Of a stretch of 53,912 bases of DNA, positions 1 through 8,084 are shown in pieces. The position numbers and the translations under genes are program-made. Each line of letters starts with the position of its first letter. The stretch's first letter is position 1. Where the stretch lies: assembly GCA_012031225.1 (NCBI GenBank), contig JAAUTZ010000002.1, forward strand, positions 80,415-134,326. Reading direction: 5' to 3'. This DNA is from Chloroflexaceae bacterium. Lineage in GTDB: Bacteria > Chloroflexota > Chloroflexia > Chloroflexales > Chloroflexaceae. The notes under the pieces were generated by a model, which searched no databases, was not told where the DNA came from, and saw only the letters and a list, made by a program, of their open reading frames with translations.

Positions 1-358
1 CTTGCACCTCAGCCAGATCATCGGGGTGCAGGTAATCGGTGCTTTCCCGTCCGAGCATTTCTTCCGGTTTGTAGCCCAGAATCTGTTCGACCGATGGGCT
101 GACATACCGCACGATGCCGTGTGCATCGTTGATCGAGATAATCTCGGTGGAGTGCTGCACTACTGCCGCAAGCACACCAGCGGAGATGTCGAGCGGTGGC
201 GATAGGGTAACAGGCAGGAGCGGCGGTACGTGGGTATCCGTGTAGTTGCCCACAACAGGAGCGGGGTCAATCTGTCGCGCATCGGGGGGCGGCTCGCCGT
301 AGCTCGGTTCAGCAGTGGACTCGCTACCACATTTAACAGAGTTATTACGCGACTGCAT
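1..358 (-). CDS. PAS-domain signalling protein, N-terminal part only
   Basis: Reading leftward from an ATG at 358 gives 119 codons that run off the left edge. The first 60 or so residues are a low-complexity, Pro-rich N-terminus. From about residue 61 the chain reads as a PAS domain, with the typical elements IISINDAHGIVRYVSPSVEQ, then ILGYKPEEMLGR and a following HPDD. PAS domains are sensory modules, so the missing C-terminus probably carries a kinase, GGDEF or similar output, but that cannot be seen. A purine-rich stretch (GGAAGAAAGAAG) lies just before the ATG and is a plausible ribosome binding site. The gene is divergent from the ParB-like gene, across an AT-rich spacer. Confidence is high for the PAS domain and low for overall function. 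Confidence 0.8.
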   Translation of the reverse strand, partial: MQSRNNSVKCGSESTAEPSYGEPPPDARQIDPAPVVGNYTDTHVPPLLPVTLSPPLDISAGVLAAVVQHSTEIISINDAHGIVRYVSPSVEQILGYKPEEMLGRESTDYLHPDDLAEVQ

Positions 359-695
359 AGTATGCTTCTTTCTTCCGCCGAATTCCGTTTTGATTGCGGT
401 GTTATTTGATCAAGAGCAAATGCAGGAAATGAGGTTGTTTCTTTTACACAGTTTTATACAAAACAATATATACTGTATACTTCAAGCATAGCACATTCCT
501 CCGTGCATTTCCATTGCAAAAGCTGTAAGATTTATTGTGAGTTTCTTCTCGATCATTTTTATTTGTGTTCCAGATTGTTTTATACAGGGATACGGACCGC
601 CAACGACAGGCTGTAGATGGGCTTGTCTTGTTGCCGGAATTCTGGTATACTCGCCAGTGAACATTTGTGTTTTCAAAGGAGTGTTTGATCAAACT
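359..695. other. AT-rich divergent intergenic region with two small palindromes
   Basis: This 337-base gap between two divergent genes is clearly more AT-rich than its surroundings. It holds two small inverted repeats, GTTTTATACAAAAC at 451-464 and TATACTGTATA at 469-479, which could be operators for the leftward PAS gene. The rightward promoter for the ParB-like gene is at 623-651. Small ORFs in both strands here have no recognisable features and I do not call them. Confidence 0.5.
623..651 (+). promoter_or_regulatory. Sigma-70-type promoter for the ParB-like gene
   Basis: TTGTCT (623-628), a 17-nt spacer and TATACT (646-651), the latter preceded by TGG so that it forms an extended -10. The predicted transcript would start near 657, about 40 nt before the ParB-like ATG. 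Confidence 0.55.
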
Positions 696-1772
696 ATGTT
701 GGAACTACTCTATCTTGATCCGCGTGCGCTAGAGGCTGACCCCAACGGCGTGCGCGAGAACGCGGGCGATATTGCTGGGCTAGCCGCCACGATTGCCGAG
801 CAAGGCTTGCTGCAACCGCTCGGCGTGGTGCAGCTCGGCCCGGGGCGGTATCAGGTGGTGTATGGCAATCGGCGGCGGGCGGCGGCGGTGCAGCTTGGCT
901 TGGAACGGGTGCCGTGTATCTTGCTGGCCGCTGACGATCCCGATCTTTTGCTACGCCAACTCACCGAGAATGTGCAACGCCAAGACTTAAATGATATGGA
1001 GAAGGCGCGGGCTTTTGCCCGGCTCCGATCACGCCTTGCCGAGACGGGCGAACGGCGGAGCGACACCGATCTGGATGAAGCCGTCGGCGCAGAAGTAGGC
1101 TTGACGGGCCGCACTGTGCGGCGTTATCTAGGCCTGCTGGAGCTACCCGATGAGGTGCAACAGCTGATCCGACGCGGTGAATTGACGGTGACACAGGCCC
1201 AACACCTGCGGCGCATTCCCAATAAACGTACCGTGATCGAGCTAGCCCACGCCGCCGCCGAAGAAGGCATGTCTGCCGCCGAGCTAGGCCGCCTCGCCAA
1301 CTACTTCATCGCCAATCCAAGCCTGACGCTGGAAACCGCGCTGCAAGCCCTAGAGCAGGGTATGCAGCTGCGCGACAAGCCCGCCCCCGATGTGCAGATC
1401 AGTGGCGGGCCGTTGCCCAAGCTCGGTGGTGGCAGTGCATCCGCGCTGGATGCGGATGACGAGGATTTCTGGGAAGACCAGCCCGATGCGGTAGATATAG
1501 AGGATGGAGCCTATTTGCAGGCGGAGGATGAGACCCTCGAAAACCGCCCGCAGAACAAGGCGCGGGTCTTTCGCATTCGTTCGCTAGACCAGATGGTGGA
1601 TGAGACGGATCGGCTCTCGCGGGCGTATGCTGAAGGTGATCTGCACAAGTGGGTCAAGAGCGATAGCAGTGCGCCGTTCAAGGTGCGCCTGCTGATGCGC
1701 CAACTGGAACGCCTGACGACCGTCCTGCGCGAGATTGCCAGTGAGCAGGGCTGGCAGTATGAGGATGAGTGA
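696..1772 (+). CDS. ParB/Spo0J-family partition-like protein
   Basis: This 358-aa protein has the ParB N-terminal CTP-binding fold: a box reading AATIAEQGLLQPLGV (residues 30-44), then YGNRRRAA (56-63), then TENVQRQDLNDME (90-102). A helix-turn-helix DNA-binding region follows (about 110-175, with LTGRTVRRYLGLL). In chromosomal ParB the second box is usually GERR; here it is GNRR, so CTP handling may differ. No parA lies beside it and no parS-like site was noticed, so it may be a stand-alone regulator or accessory ParB and not the main segregation protein. I chose the ATG at 696 because the promoter lies just upstream and an AAAGGAG sits at 675-681; a longer reading from 537 would start inside the promoter. 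The C-terminal third is acidic and unrecognised. Confidence 0.85.
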   Translation: MLELLYLDPRALEADPNGVRENAGDIAGLAATIAEQGLLQPLGVVQLGPGRYQVVYGNRRRAAAVQLGLERVPCILLAADDPDLLLRQLTENVQRQDLNDMEKARAFARLRSRLAETGERRSDTDLDEAVGAEVGLTGRTVRRYLGLLELPDEVQQLIRRGELTVTQAQHLRRIPNKRTVIELAHAAAEEGMSAAELGRLANYFIANPSLTLETALQALEQGMQLRDKPAPDVQISGGPLPKLGGGSASALDADDEDFWEDQPDAVDIEDGAYLQAEDETLENRPQNKARVFRIRSLDQMVDETDRLSRAYAEGDLHKWVKSDSSAPFKVRLLMRQLERLTTVLREIASEQGWQYEDE

Positions 1773-1907
1773 TCGAGCGCGCGCATGATCCCATCGGCAG
1801 ATGAGAGGTAGCAGGTAGTTGGGCGGGGGGGGAGGGCTACGGTGAACCACACGGCACTGCCCCGCTGTAGCCCAGCCCTTCGCATCCTTGCCCCTTCTTG
1901 CGCCTTG

Positions 1908-3518
1908 TCACCAGCCCACTGCCGCACCGTCGCAGCGGCTCTCGCTGCCCGCAATGTATGCGCCCGATGCAAGGCGTTGGATGATCTGCCCGCGCCCGAA
2001 GCCATACGGCTCAGTCTCGATCACGAGTTGATGCCCGCGAGCTTCTAAGCCGGCGAGGATATGGCGCGGCGTTTCCGGTTCCACATACACCGCGCCCTCG
2101 CCCACCCGCCAGCGTGGGGCATCTAGCGCGGCTTGGACGTGCAAGCCATAATCATACATGTTCGCTACCACCTGCATATGGCCTTGTGGCTGCATCGGCC
2201 CACCCATTACGCCGAACGGTCCTATCGCTTGCCCGGCGCGGGTGAGGAAGCCGGGAATGATCGTATGGTAGGGGCGTTTGCCAGCGGCCAATACATTCGG
2301 GTGCTGGGGATCGAGCGTGAAGCCGTAGCCGCGATTGTGCAGGGCGATGCCCCAATCGGGGATGACTACGCCAGAACCGAAGCCCCAGAAGTTGGATTGG
2401 ATCATGCTCACCATCCGCCCCTCGCGGTCAGCTGTGCAGAGGTAGACGGTGCCGCCGTGCGGCGGTGGGCCGGCGCTTGGCGTGCGGGCGGTGGGCCCGA
2501 TCAAGGCCCGGCGTTGGGCGAGGTAGGCGGGGCTGAGTAAGCCTGCAACCGGCACAGCCGCAAAGTCTGGGTCGGCAATATAGCGGTGGGCATCCGCAAA
2601 CGCGAGCTTCATTACCTCGATCTGGGTGTGGTAAGTCTGGACTGAATCACGCGGGTGTGCCGCAACGTCTAGCCCCTCAAGGATGCCAAGTGCGATCAGG
2701 GCGGCCAAGCCCTGTCCGCTCGGCGGGATCTCCCACACCTGCTGCCCGCGATAGCTGATGCTGATCGGCTCCACCCACGTTGCGCTGTGGTTCGCAAGGT
2801 CATCAGCCGTCAGGAAGCCGCCGGTTGCGCGGCTAAACGCAAGGATCGCCTCCCCAATCGCCCCCCGATAAAACGCATCCACGCCATGCTGGGCAAGGTG
2901 GCGATAGGTGCGGGCGTGCGCTGAACTGGTGTAGATGCTGCCTGCAAGTGGGGCAGAGCCGTGCGGGGCAAAGGTCGGCAGGAAGCCCTGATACATCGGG
3001 GCGGTGCGTTCACGCGCCATCGCCACGCCAATTGCCCAGTTGCGGGCAACCATTGGCGCAACGGCATGCCCCTGCTCGGCGTAGGTGAGGGCGGGCTGTA
3101 CCAATTGGGCAAACGGCAGCGTCCCGAATTTGGCGTGCATCGCCTGCCACCCCGATGGCGCACCCGGCACCGTAACCGCTAGCCAGCCGTGCGGCACGAG
3201 CGCGGTGATGCCCGCCTGCGCAAGGCTTGCGGGGGTCAGGGCGGCGGGCGCACGCCCGGCAGCATTCAAGCCGTGTAGCTGCTGCCCATCCCAGATCAGC
3301 GCAAACCCATCGCCGCCGATCCCATTTGAGGTCGGCTCAACCAGTGTCAGCGTGATGGCCGTTGCAACGGCGGCATCAATCGCATTGCCGCCCGCCTGTA
3401 GGATCTGCAAGCCCGCCTGTGCCGCAAGCGGGTGGCTCGTGGCAACTACCCCATTCGCCGCCATCAGGGGCGTGCGCCGGGTGGGGTAGGGGTTGTCCAT
3501 AAAGGTTGTCTGCATCAT
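1908..3518 (-). CDS. ggt: Gamma-glutamyltransferase family protein
   Basis: This 536-aa protein matches the gamma-glutamyltranspeptidase family (Ntn-hydrolases that cleave gamma-glutamyl bonds, as in glutathione, after self-cleavage into two subunits). Visible signatures are the N-terminal VVATSHPLAAQAGLQIL and GGNAIDAAVAT segment, the NGIGGDGF motif, and the candidate nucleophile threonine in HGGTVYLCTADREG, where family members usually have a GTTH/GTVH-like sequence at the start of the small subunit. The ending GPFGVMGGPMQPQGHMQVV is also typical. No convincing signal peptide is present, so it may be cytoplasmic. The start at 3518 (ATGATG) is set by AAGGAGT at 3527-3533, 8 nt upstream. Related families such as acylases or oxamate amidohydrolase cannot be ruled out. 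The gene is convergent with the ParB-like gene. Confidence 0.85.
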   Translation of the reverse strand: MMQTTFMDNPYPTRRTPLMAANGVVATSHPLAAQAGLQILQAGGNAIDAAVATAITLTLVEPTSNGIGGDGFALIWDGQQLHGLNAAGRAPAALTPASLAQAGITALVPHGWLAVTVPGAPSGWQAMHAKFGTLPFAQLVQPALTYAEQGHAVAPMVARNWAIGVAMARERTAPMYQGFLPTFAPHGSAPLAGSIYTSSAHARTYRHLAQHGVDAFYRGAIGEAILAFSRATGGFLTADDLANHSATWVEPISISYRGQQVWEIPPSGQGLAALIALGILEGLDVAAHPRDSVQTYHTQIEVMKLAFADAHRYIADPDFAAVPVAGLLSPAYLAQRRALIGPTARTPSAGPPPHGGTVYLCTADREGRMVSMIQSNFWGFGSGVVIPDWGIALHNRGYGFTLDPQHPNVLAAGKRPYHTIIPGFLTRAGQAIGPFGVMGGPMQPQGHMQVVANMYDYGLHVQAALDAPRWRVGEGAVYVEPETPRHILAGLEARGHQLVIETEPYGFGRGQIIQRLASGAYIAGSESRCDGAAVGW

Positions 3519-3546
3519 GTACGCGTACTCCTTCGTTATGCAATCA

Positions 3547-3591
3547 GTGATACCTGTCACCCATCCCCTATCACCCGTCACCCGTCACCGG
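3547..3591. repeat. Imperfect palindrome and 7-bp tandem repeat upstream of ggt
   Basis: GTGATACCTGTCAC (3547-3560) is an imperfect palindrome. It is followed by TCACCCG, TCACCCG and TCACCGG in tandem (3571-3591). The block fills the short gap between ggt and the McrB-like gene, overlaps the ggt upstream region, and could be a regulator-binding site or neutral repeat sequence. Confidence 0.45.
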
Positions 3592-5367
3592 TTACGTACT
3601 GTGGAAATCGGTGAAGCCATCGTGGGCCAAGCGGGTCTGCATGCGCTCCAAGCGGGCTGCGCTCTGCGGCAGTGGCAGCAACGGCGTGTCGTTTGGCTCT
3701 GGCCCGGCGGCGGCTGGGCCCGCACAGATCGCCTGCATCGCCTGCAAGCCGCTCCGCAGGCGCGGGCTATCCATCCCACGCATACGCGGTAGGAGCTTCT
3801 GCATCACCTGCTGATCGAGCGCGGCAGCCGCACTGAGGATGCCTTCCGCCTGCTGCACATAGCGCACCACATCGGTGAGCGTGCGGTAGCCGGGCGGGTG
3901 GCCCGCCGCATCCATCGCCTGCACCAAGCGGCAGAGCGTCGCCCAGACCGGCGCGGCAACGGGGATGGTCAGGCGGGCACGGAAGCGATCCAGATCAAGC
4001 TCGGCTAGCTCGATCAAATTGGCCCGATCTAGCAACCGATCCGTAAGCGGGTAGGTACTCTCGTCGTTGTTGATCGTTCCCGTAAAGAGGAGATTGTGTG
4101 GCAAGCGCAACGGTGTGTGCAGTAGCTCGCCACCGAGCATGGGCACACTCGCGGCGGGCAGGCTCAGGTCAAGCAGGTGATCGCTGGTCTCCATTGCCGA
4201 GAGGATCGGCGCAAGGTAATATTCGGGGCGGGCAAGGTTCAGTTCATCCAAGCAGACAAAGTAGGGCTGCAACGGATCGGCTTGCGCTTGCAGCAGGAAC
4301 CGCAGTAATGGCGTAGGGTGGTACACATCAGTGATTGCATTGTAGTAGCCGAGCAGGTCGCGGGCGTTGTGCCAATCCGGTTGCACCGCCACCAGCAGGT
4401 AGTATGGGTTCACCTGCGCCGGATCGCTGATCCCGTGCGTGGCATCGGCATATAGGCGCGTCAGGCGGGTTTTGCCCATGCCACTGATCCCGCTCAGGAT
4501 GACCAGCGGGCGCGTCTGGAGCGCGATATGGTAGGCATGCAAGGTGGCAGTGGGGTAGGTGTAGCCGTGCGCTTGCATCCGTGTGACCAGTTCATCAACA
4601 GCGGGGGCGGGCTGTGGCTCTGTGGCATATGCAACCCGTTGCTCGCGCAGGGTGGCGGGGGCATTGGTGCTGCCCTCTTCAGCCAGTTCCATCAGGCTCT
4701 CGTGGAGCGGCAGCAGCAGCAGTACATCTGCGACAAGCTGCGCCCCCAGATCGGGCGGGGGACTGTGCCATGCATAGCTAAAGCCCGCCCACAGATAGCC
4801 CGCGTTGCGCTGGGCAAGGTACTGCTCAAGCCAGAGTGGTGCGGCGGGCGTAGCGGTGGCGGGCGGCATGCTCGGCGCACCACTGTAGCGGACTTGACCG
4901 CGTGCGGCTATCGCTTCCACCATCGGGAGCCACAGCTGCGGGCTAGCCTGCCAGAGTGCGTGCAAGGCGGGCTTGCGTGCGCTCCGCACCTGTAGCCCGA
5001 CTAGCACCGCCTGCTCACTGCCACTGATGCTGATCAGGATGCCTGCGCCGCGTGGGGGGCGGTCAAATGCAACGTGGTACTCATCAATCGGGGCGCGGTA
5101 CTGTCCACGCTGAGGGCCGCGATTGATGAAGCGTTGGCTTTTGTAGCTCGTCTCGTAGCCTAGCCAGAGGCGCGGATCGGCCTGCCCAGCCTGCTGCTCG
5201 ATCCGGGCCGCGAGGGCCGCCAACCAACCGTGGGCGTGCTGCTGCACGGCATGCCAACGTTCGCTTACACCCGGCACGCGAAAGGCGGCACGGGCGGCGG
5301 CAGGCAGCGTGGTCAGGTCGGGTGGGGGCGGCGCAGGATGGGCTGATTGGTCGTGTTGATCGCTCAT
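3592..5367 (-). CDS. McrB-like AAA+ ATPase
   Basis: 591 aa. The C-terminal half is an AAA+ module of the McrB type. It has a Walker A GISGMGKT (residues 293-300), a Walker B CLDELNLA (372-379), and the GTINNDESTYPLTDRLLDRA segment characteristic of McrB-like motors. McrB is the GTP-driven motor of a type IV restriction enzyme whose nuclease is McrC; no McrC-like gene is nearby. The N-terminal half (about 60-160) is a globular region of unknown type that may recognise a substrate. The start codon overlaps the stop of the upstream membrane-protein gene by one base (TAATG), so translation is probably coupled. A strong extended -10 also lies directly before the start. The function could be restriction-like, or an MoxR-like chaperone role; I cannot tell. 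Confidence 0.75.
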   Translation of the reverse strand: MSDQHDQSAHPAPPPPDLTTLPAAARAAFRVPGVSERWHAVQQHAHGWLAALAARIEQQAGQADPRLWLGYETSYKSQRFINRGPQRGQYRAPIDEYHVAFDRPPRGAGILISISGSEQAVLVGLQVRSARKPALHALWQASPQLWLPMVEAIAARGQVRYSGAPSMPPATATPAAPLWLEQYLAQRNAGYLWAGFSYAWHSPPPDLGAQLVADVLLLLPLHESLMELAEEGSTNAPATLREQRVAYATEPQPAPAVDELVTRMQAHGYTYPTATLHAYHIALQTRPLVILSGISGMGKTRLTRLYADATHGISDPAQVNPYYLLVAVQPDWHNARDLLGYYNAITDVYHPTPLLRFLLQAQADPLQPYFVCLDELNLARPEYYLAPILSAMETSDHLLDLSLPAASVPMLGGELLHTPLRLPHNLLFTGTINNDESTYPLTDRLLDRANLIELAELDLDRFRARLTIPVAAPVWATLCRLVQAMDAAGHPPGYRTLTDVVRYVQQAEGILSAAAALDQQVMQKLLPRMRGMDSPRLRSGLQAMQAICAGPAAAGPEPNDTPLLPLPQSAARLERMQTRLAHDGFTDFHST

Positions 5368-5945
5368 TACTGAGCATTATAGCACCGATCCCTGCGACGC
5401 AATGCGGCGTTGCCGCGCACCAGCACCGCCCCCGCCAGAAAAGCCCACACGCCCCACACGCCCAACTGCCCCAACTGCTCAGGCGCGGCACGCGGGTGCA
5501 GCAACGTGGCAAATTCACGCGGCGGCTCGGCATAAGCGCGGCAGATTGCGGCGGGCGGGTGCGAGCGCATGCAGTGCAGCATGGGTATATTGAGCACCGC
5601 CCCCAGCAGGCAGTAGCCGCGCACCGCCTGCCGCCAGCGGAGGAACCAGCGATCTGTTGTAGGGGGGGCTACCCGCAGCGTAAACGGGATCAGCAGGCGG
5701 GCGGCGATGCCCGTCAGAAATGCGATCCGCCGCTCACCTACGAGCAGGTACACCGTGACCATCAAGAGGCTAGAGCTACGCCAGTAGGCAAGCAGGGTGG
5801 GCAGCTGTTCGCGGTGGCGCGTGCATGCCCGTATCAGCAACACAAGCGGAGCCAGCACAGTGAGCAGCACCGCCGCCACGAAATCGAGGCGCACCAGCCC
5901 GCGCAGCCACGTTGGGAGGGGGTGTTCGTCCGGCATAGTTGTCAT
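5367..5945 (-). CDS. Membrane protein of unknown function
   Basis: 192 aa, with about four to five hydrophobic segments: FVAAVLLTVLAPLVLLI near the N-terminus, a region around LLMVTVYLLV, a middle segment around GYCLLGAVLNI, and LGVWGVWAFLAGAVLV near the C-terminus. I do not recognise the family. The ATG at 5945 has a clear GGAAGGAG upstream. The gene sits 41 nt after the Ca2+/H+ antiporter gene and its stop overlaps the start of the McrB-like ATPase, so the three look like an operon. A membrane partner for the ATPase is one reading of this, but it is inference from position only. Confidence 0.65.
   Translation of the reverse strand: MTTMPDEHPLPTWLRGLVRLDFVAAVLLTVLAPLVLLIRACTRHREQLPTLLAYWRSSSLLMVTVYLLVGERRIAFLTGIAARLLIPFTLRVAPPTTDRWFLRWRQAVRGYCLLGAVLNIPMLHCMRSHPPAAICRAYAEPPREFATLLHPRAAPEQLGQLGVWGVWAFLAGAVLVRGNAALRRRDRCYNAQ
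5376..5384 (-). promoter_or_regulatory. Extended -10 directly upstream of the McrB-like gene
   Basis: On the minus strand TGCTATAAT occupies 5384-5376, inside the end of the membrane-protein gene. A start about 7 nt downstream would place the 5' end within 1-3 nt of the ATG at 5367, giving a nearly leaderless mRNA. No good -35 is visible. Confidence 0.35.
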
Positions 5946-5986
5946 AATTGCTCCTTCCTGTCGCTGTGCGGCTACTTTTGCTGCGG

Positions 5987-7099
5987 CTAGGTGATGAAGA
6001 AAAAGCCCAGCGCAGCAATCACATACACCGCGAGCAGTTGCGCTCCTTCCAGCCAGTTGCTTTCGCCATCGAGCGAGATCAGGTTGGCCAGCAGCACGGC
6101 GAGGAATAGGATCACAATCTCGAACGCATTGAAGAACAGATCCATCTGCTGCCCTAACAGCACCCCAATGAACACGAGGATCGGCGCAACAAACAGCGCG
6201 ATCTGCTGGCTAGAGCCGAGTGAGATTGCCAGCGACAGATCCATCTGGTTCTTGGCGGCAGCTTGCACCCCGACAATATGCTCAGCCACATTGCCCACGA
6301 GCGGGATAATGATGATGCCGATGAAGACCTCGCTTAACCCGAACTCCTCCGCAACCGGCTCAACTGCGCCGACCAGAAACTCGCTCAGAAAGACGATGCC
6401 CAGTGTTGCGGCGGCAAGCACGCCCCCCGCAACTGGGATGCTCCATTTGGGCGTGTGGGCCGGAGTGGCAGAGCCTGCCTCGCCCGTATCACCATGCCCG
6501 TGCCCCGCCTGCATGCGGTATTCGGGCTGGGTAAAGCTGAACACAAGGCTCAATACATACATCAAGATCAGCACCCCCGCCACCCCAAGACTGAATGCCG
6601 CTAGGGCTGGATCATCTACGGTTGTATCGAATACGTCAAGGCTATTTGTTTGCACTTCACGCAGTAGCTCAAACAGGGTTGGCACGAGTAGCCCAATAAT
6701 TGCCAGCGTCATCATTGCTGCCGATACGCCTGCGGTGCGAATGTTGAACTTCTGCAACCCGTGGCGCAGACCACCGAGCAGCAGGCTTGCACCCAAAATC
6801 AGCAGCAGATTACCAATGATCGAGCCAGTCAGCGAGGCTTTGACGAGATCTATGCGTCCCTGACTCAAGGCAACAATCGCAATGATCAGTTCGGCGGCAT
6901 TGCCCAGTGTGGCATTCAGCAAACCGCCAATCTGGGGCCCGGTGTGAATGGCGAGTTCTTCGGTTGCTTCACCGAGCAAGCCCGCCAGTGGAATCAACGC
7001 AAGACACGAGAACCCGAAAATCAGCAATGGATTGTGCAACAAAAACTCAGCCACAAACGCCAACGGGATAAATACCAACATCAGCCGCAACCAGTTCAT
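5987..7099 (-). CDS. Ca2+/H+ antiporter (CaCA superfamily, CAX type)
   Basis: 370 aa with about ten to eleven membrane segments. It carries the two inverted acidic signature repeats of CAX exchangers, GNAAELIIAIVALSQGR in the first half and GNVAEHIVGVQAAAKNQ in the second, each followed by a Gly/Ser-rich helix (LTGSIIGNLLLILGAS and LAISLGSSQQIALFVAP). The two Glu residues of these motifs are the expected ion-binding residues. A His/Gly-rich cytoplasmic loop (GHGHGDTGE) lies between the halves, typical of an acidic or metal-binding linker. It should exchange Ca2+ for protons across the cytoplasmic membrane. The ATG at 7099 is preceded by AAAGG. It is the first gene of the leftward cluster, with a candidate promoter at 7190-7198. 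Confidence 0.9.
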   Translation of the reverse strand: MNWLRLMLVFIPLAFVAEFLLHNPLLIFGFSCLALIPLAGLLGEATEELAIHTGPQIGGLLNATLGNAAELIIAIVALSQGRIDLVKASLTGSIIGNLLLILGASLLLGGLRHGLQKFNIRTAGVSAAMMTLAIIGLLVPTLFELLREVQTNSLDVFDTTVDDPALAAFSLGVAGVLILMYVLSLVFSFTQPEYRMQAGHGHGDTGEAGSATPAHTPKWSIPVAGGVLAAATLGIVFLSEFLVGAVEPVAEEFGLSEVFIGIIIIPLVGNVAEHIVGVQAAAKNQMDLSLAISLGSSQQIALFVAPILVFIGVLLGQQMDLFFNAFEIVILFLAVLLANLISLDGESNWLEGAQLLAVYVIAALGFFFIT

Positions 7100-7189
7100 A
7101 CGGTGCTACCTTTCTGCACTGGCTAAGCCAGTGGGCATAGCGTGGACATGAAATACGATGGGTTTGGCCCGGGTATACGTTACGCGCTG

Positions 7190-7198
7190 ATTATAGCA
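7190..7198 (-). promoter_or_regulatory. Extended -10 for the Ca2+/H+ antiporter operon
   Basis: On the minus strand TGCTATAAT lies at 7198-7190, about 90 nt upstream of the antiporter ATG. No clear -35 is seen. On the plus strand of the same gap, TGGTAAGAT at 7233-7241 is a similar candidate for the rightward dnaD-like gene. Confidence 0.45.
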
Positions 7199-7319
7199 CA
7201 GGCCCGGGTGGGGCCCCATTCAGTGCAGGCTGTGGTAAGATATAGGAGAAGTGATAAACGCGGCGGCTGTACCTACGCGCCACACGGGTCTACTTGTTGC
7301 TGAATAGGAGCGCATGCCA

Positions 7320-8084
7320 ATGGCGTTTACCGGCTTCTCAACGGAAGGGTTAGTCAGCCTGCCGCCGGAATGGTTCACGCAGGTCTTACCCGCGATTGTG
7401 TTGCCGAGTGAGCTAAAGGTCACGCTGCATACGTTTTATCGCCTAAGCCAGCAACGTGGGACACCGCGCCGGATCAGCTGGGAGATGCTCGCGCAGGATG
7501 CCCTATTGCTGCAAGGTCTCCGCAATCTCTCGAAGGTGCGCCCGCCCGCCGATCTTTTGGCAGAGGGGCTAGCGGCGGCTGTGCAGCGCACTACGCTGCT
7601 GCATGTGCCGCTTGCCGATGAGCTTCGCGTGGTGAATTGGTATGTCGTACATACAGCGGCGAATCGGGCGTGGGCTGAGCAGCTGCGGCTTGTGCAACAG
7701 GTGCGCCTTGCCGAGCCGGATGTGGTTGCCGCACCGCCCCTGAACATTGTACAATTGTATGAGCAGAACATTGGCGTAGTTACGCCGTTATTAGTAGATG
7801 AGCTGCGAACTGCTGAAGAACGCTACCCCGCCGCATGGATCGAAGCAGCTATGCGAGAGGCCGTGCGTGCGAATGCCCGTTCGTGGCGGTATATCCAGAA
7901 AGTGCTGGAAAGGTGGTATGCCAATGGACAACCGATCCAATATGCGTCGGATCAACCTCAACGATCTGGAATTGACGTGGAACGCTACACCAGCGGAGCC
8001 TACGGGCACCTCTTCCGCCAACCAGCCGCAGCCAGCGAGGGAGCCGAGCCAGCCGAGCCAGCCGATGAGCAACCCCATGCGTAA
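7320..8084 (+). CDS. DnaD-domain replication initiation protein
   Basis: 254 aa. The N-terminal part (about 1-110) resembles the winged-helix replication-initiator type domain of DnaD (PSELKVTLHTFYRLSQQ, then a helix-turn-helix-like ISWEMLAQDALLLQGLRNL). The C-terminal part is a DnaD/DnaB2-like domain: YEQNIGVVTPLLVDELR, then WIEAAMREAVRANARSW and YIQKVLERW. In Firmicutes, DnaD helps load the replicative helicase with DnaI/DnaC. The next gene is a DnaC/DnaI-like loader, so the pair fits a primosome role. I chose the second ATG (7320) because TAGGAG at 7305-7310 is 9 nt from it but only 3 nt from the ATG at 7314. The last 160 nt overlap the next gene in another frame. Confidence 0.8.
   Translation: MAFTGFSTEGLVSLPPEWFTQVLPAIVLPSELKVTLHTFYRLSQQRGTPRRISWEMLAQDALLLQGLRNLSKVRPPADLLAEGLAAAVQRTTLLHVPLADELRVVNWYVVHTAANRAWAEQLRLVQQVRLAEPDVVAAPPLNIVQLYEQNIGVVTPLLVDELRTAEERYPAAWIEAAMREAVRANARSWRYIQKVLERWYANGQPIQYASDQPQRSGIDVERYTSGAYGHLFRQPAAASEGAEPAEPADEQPHA

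Noticed and set aside
444-692. An 82-codon minus-strand frame between the PAS and parB genes
   Set aside because: No motif and no ribosome site, and it covers the parB promoter.
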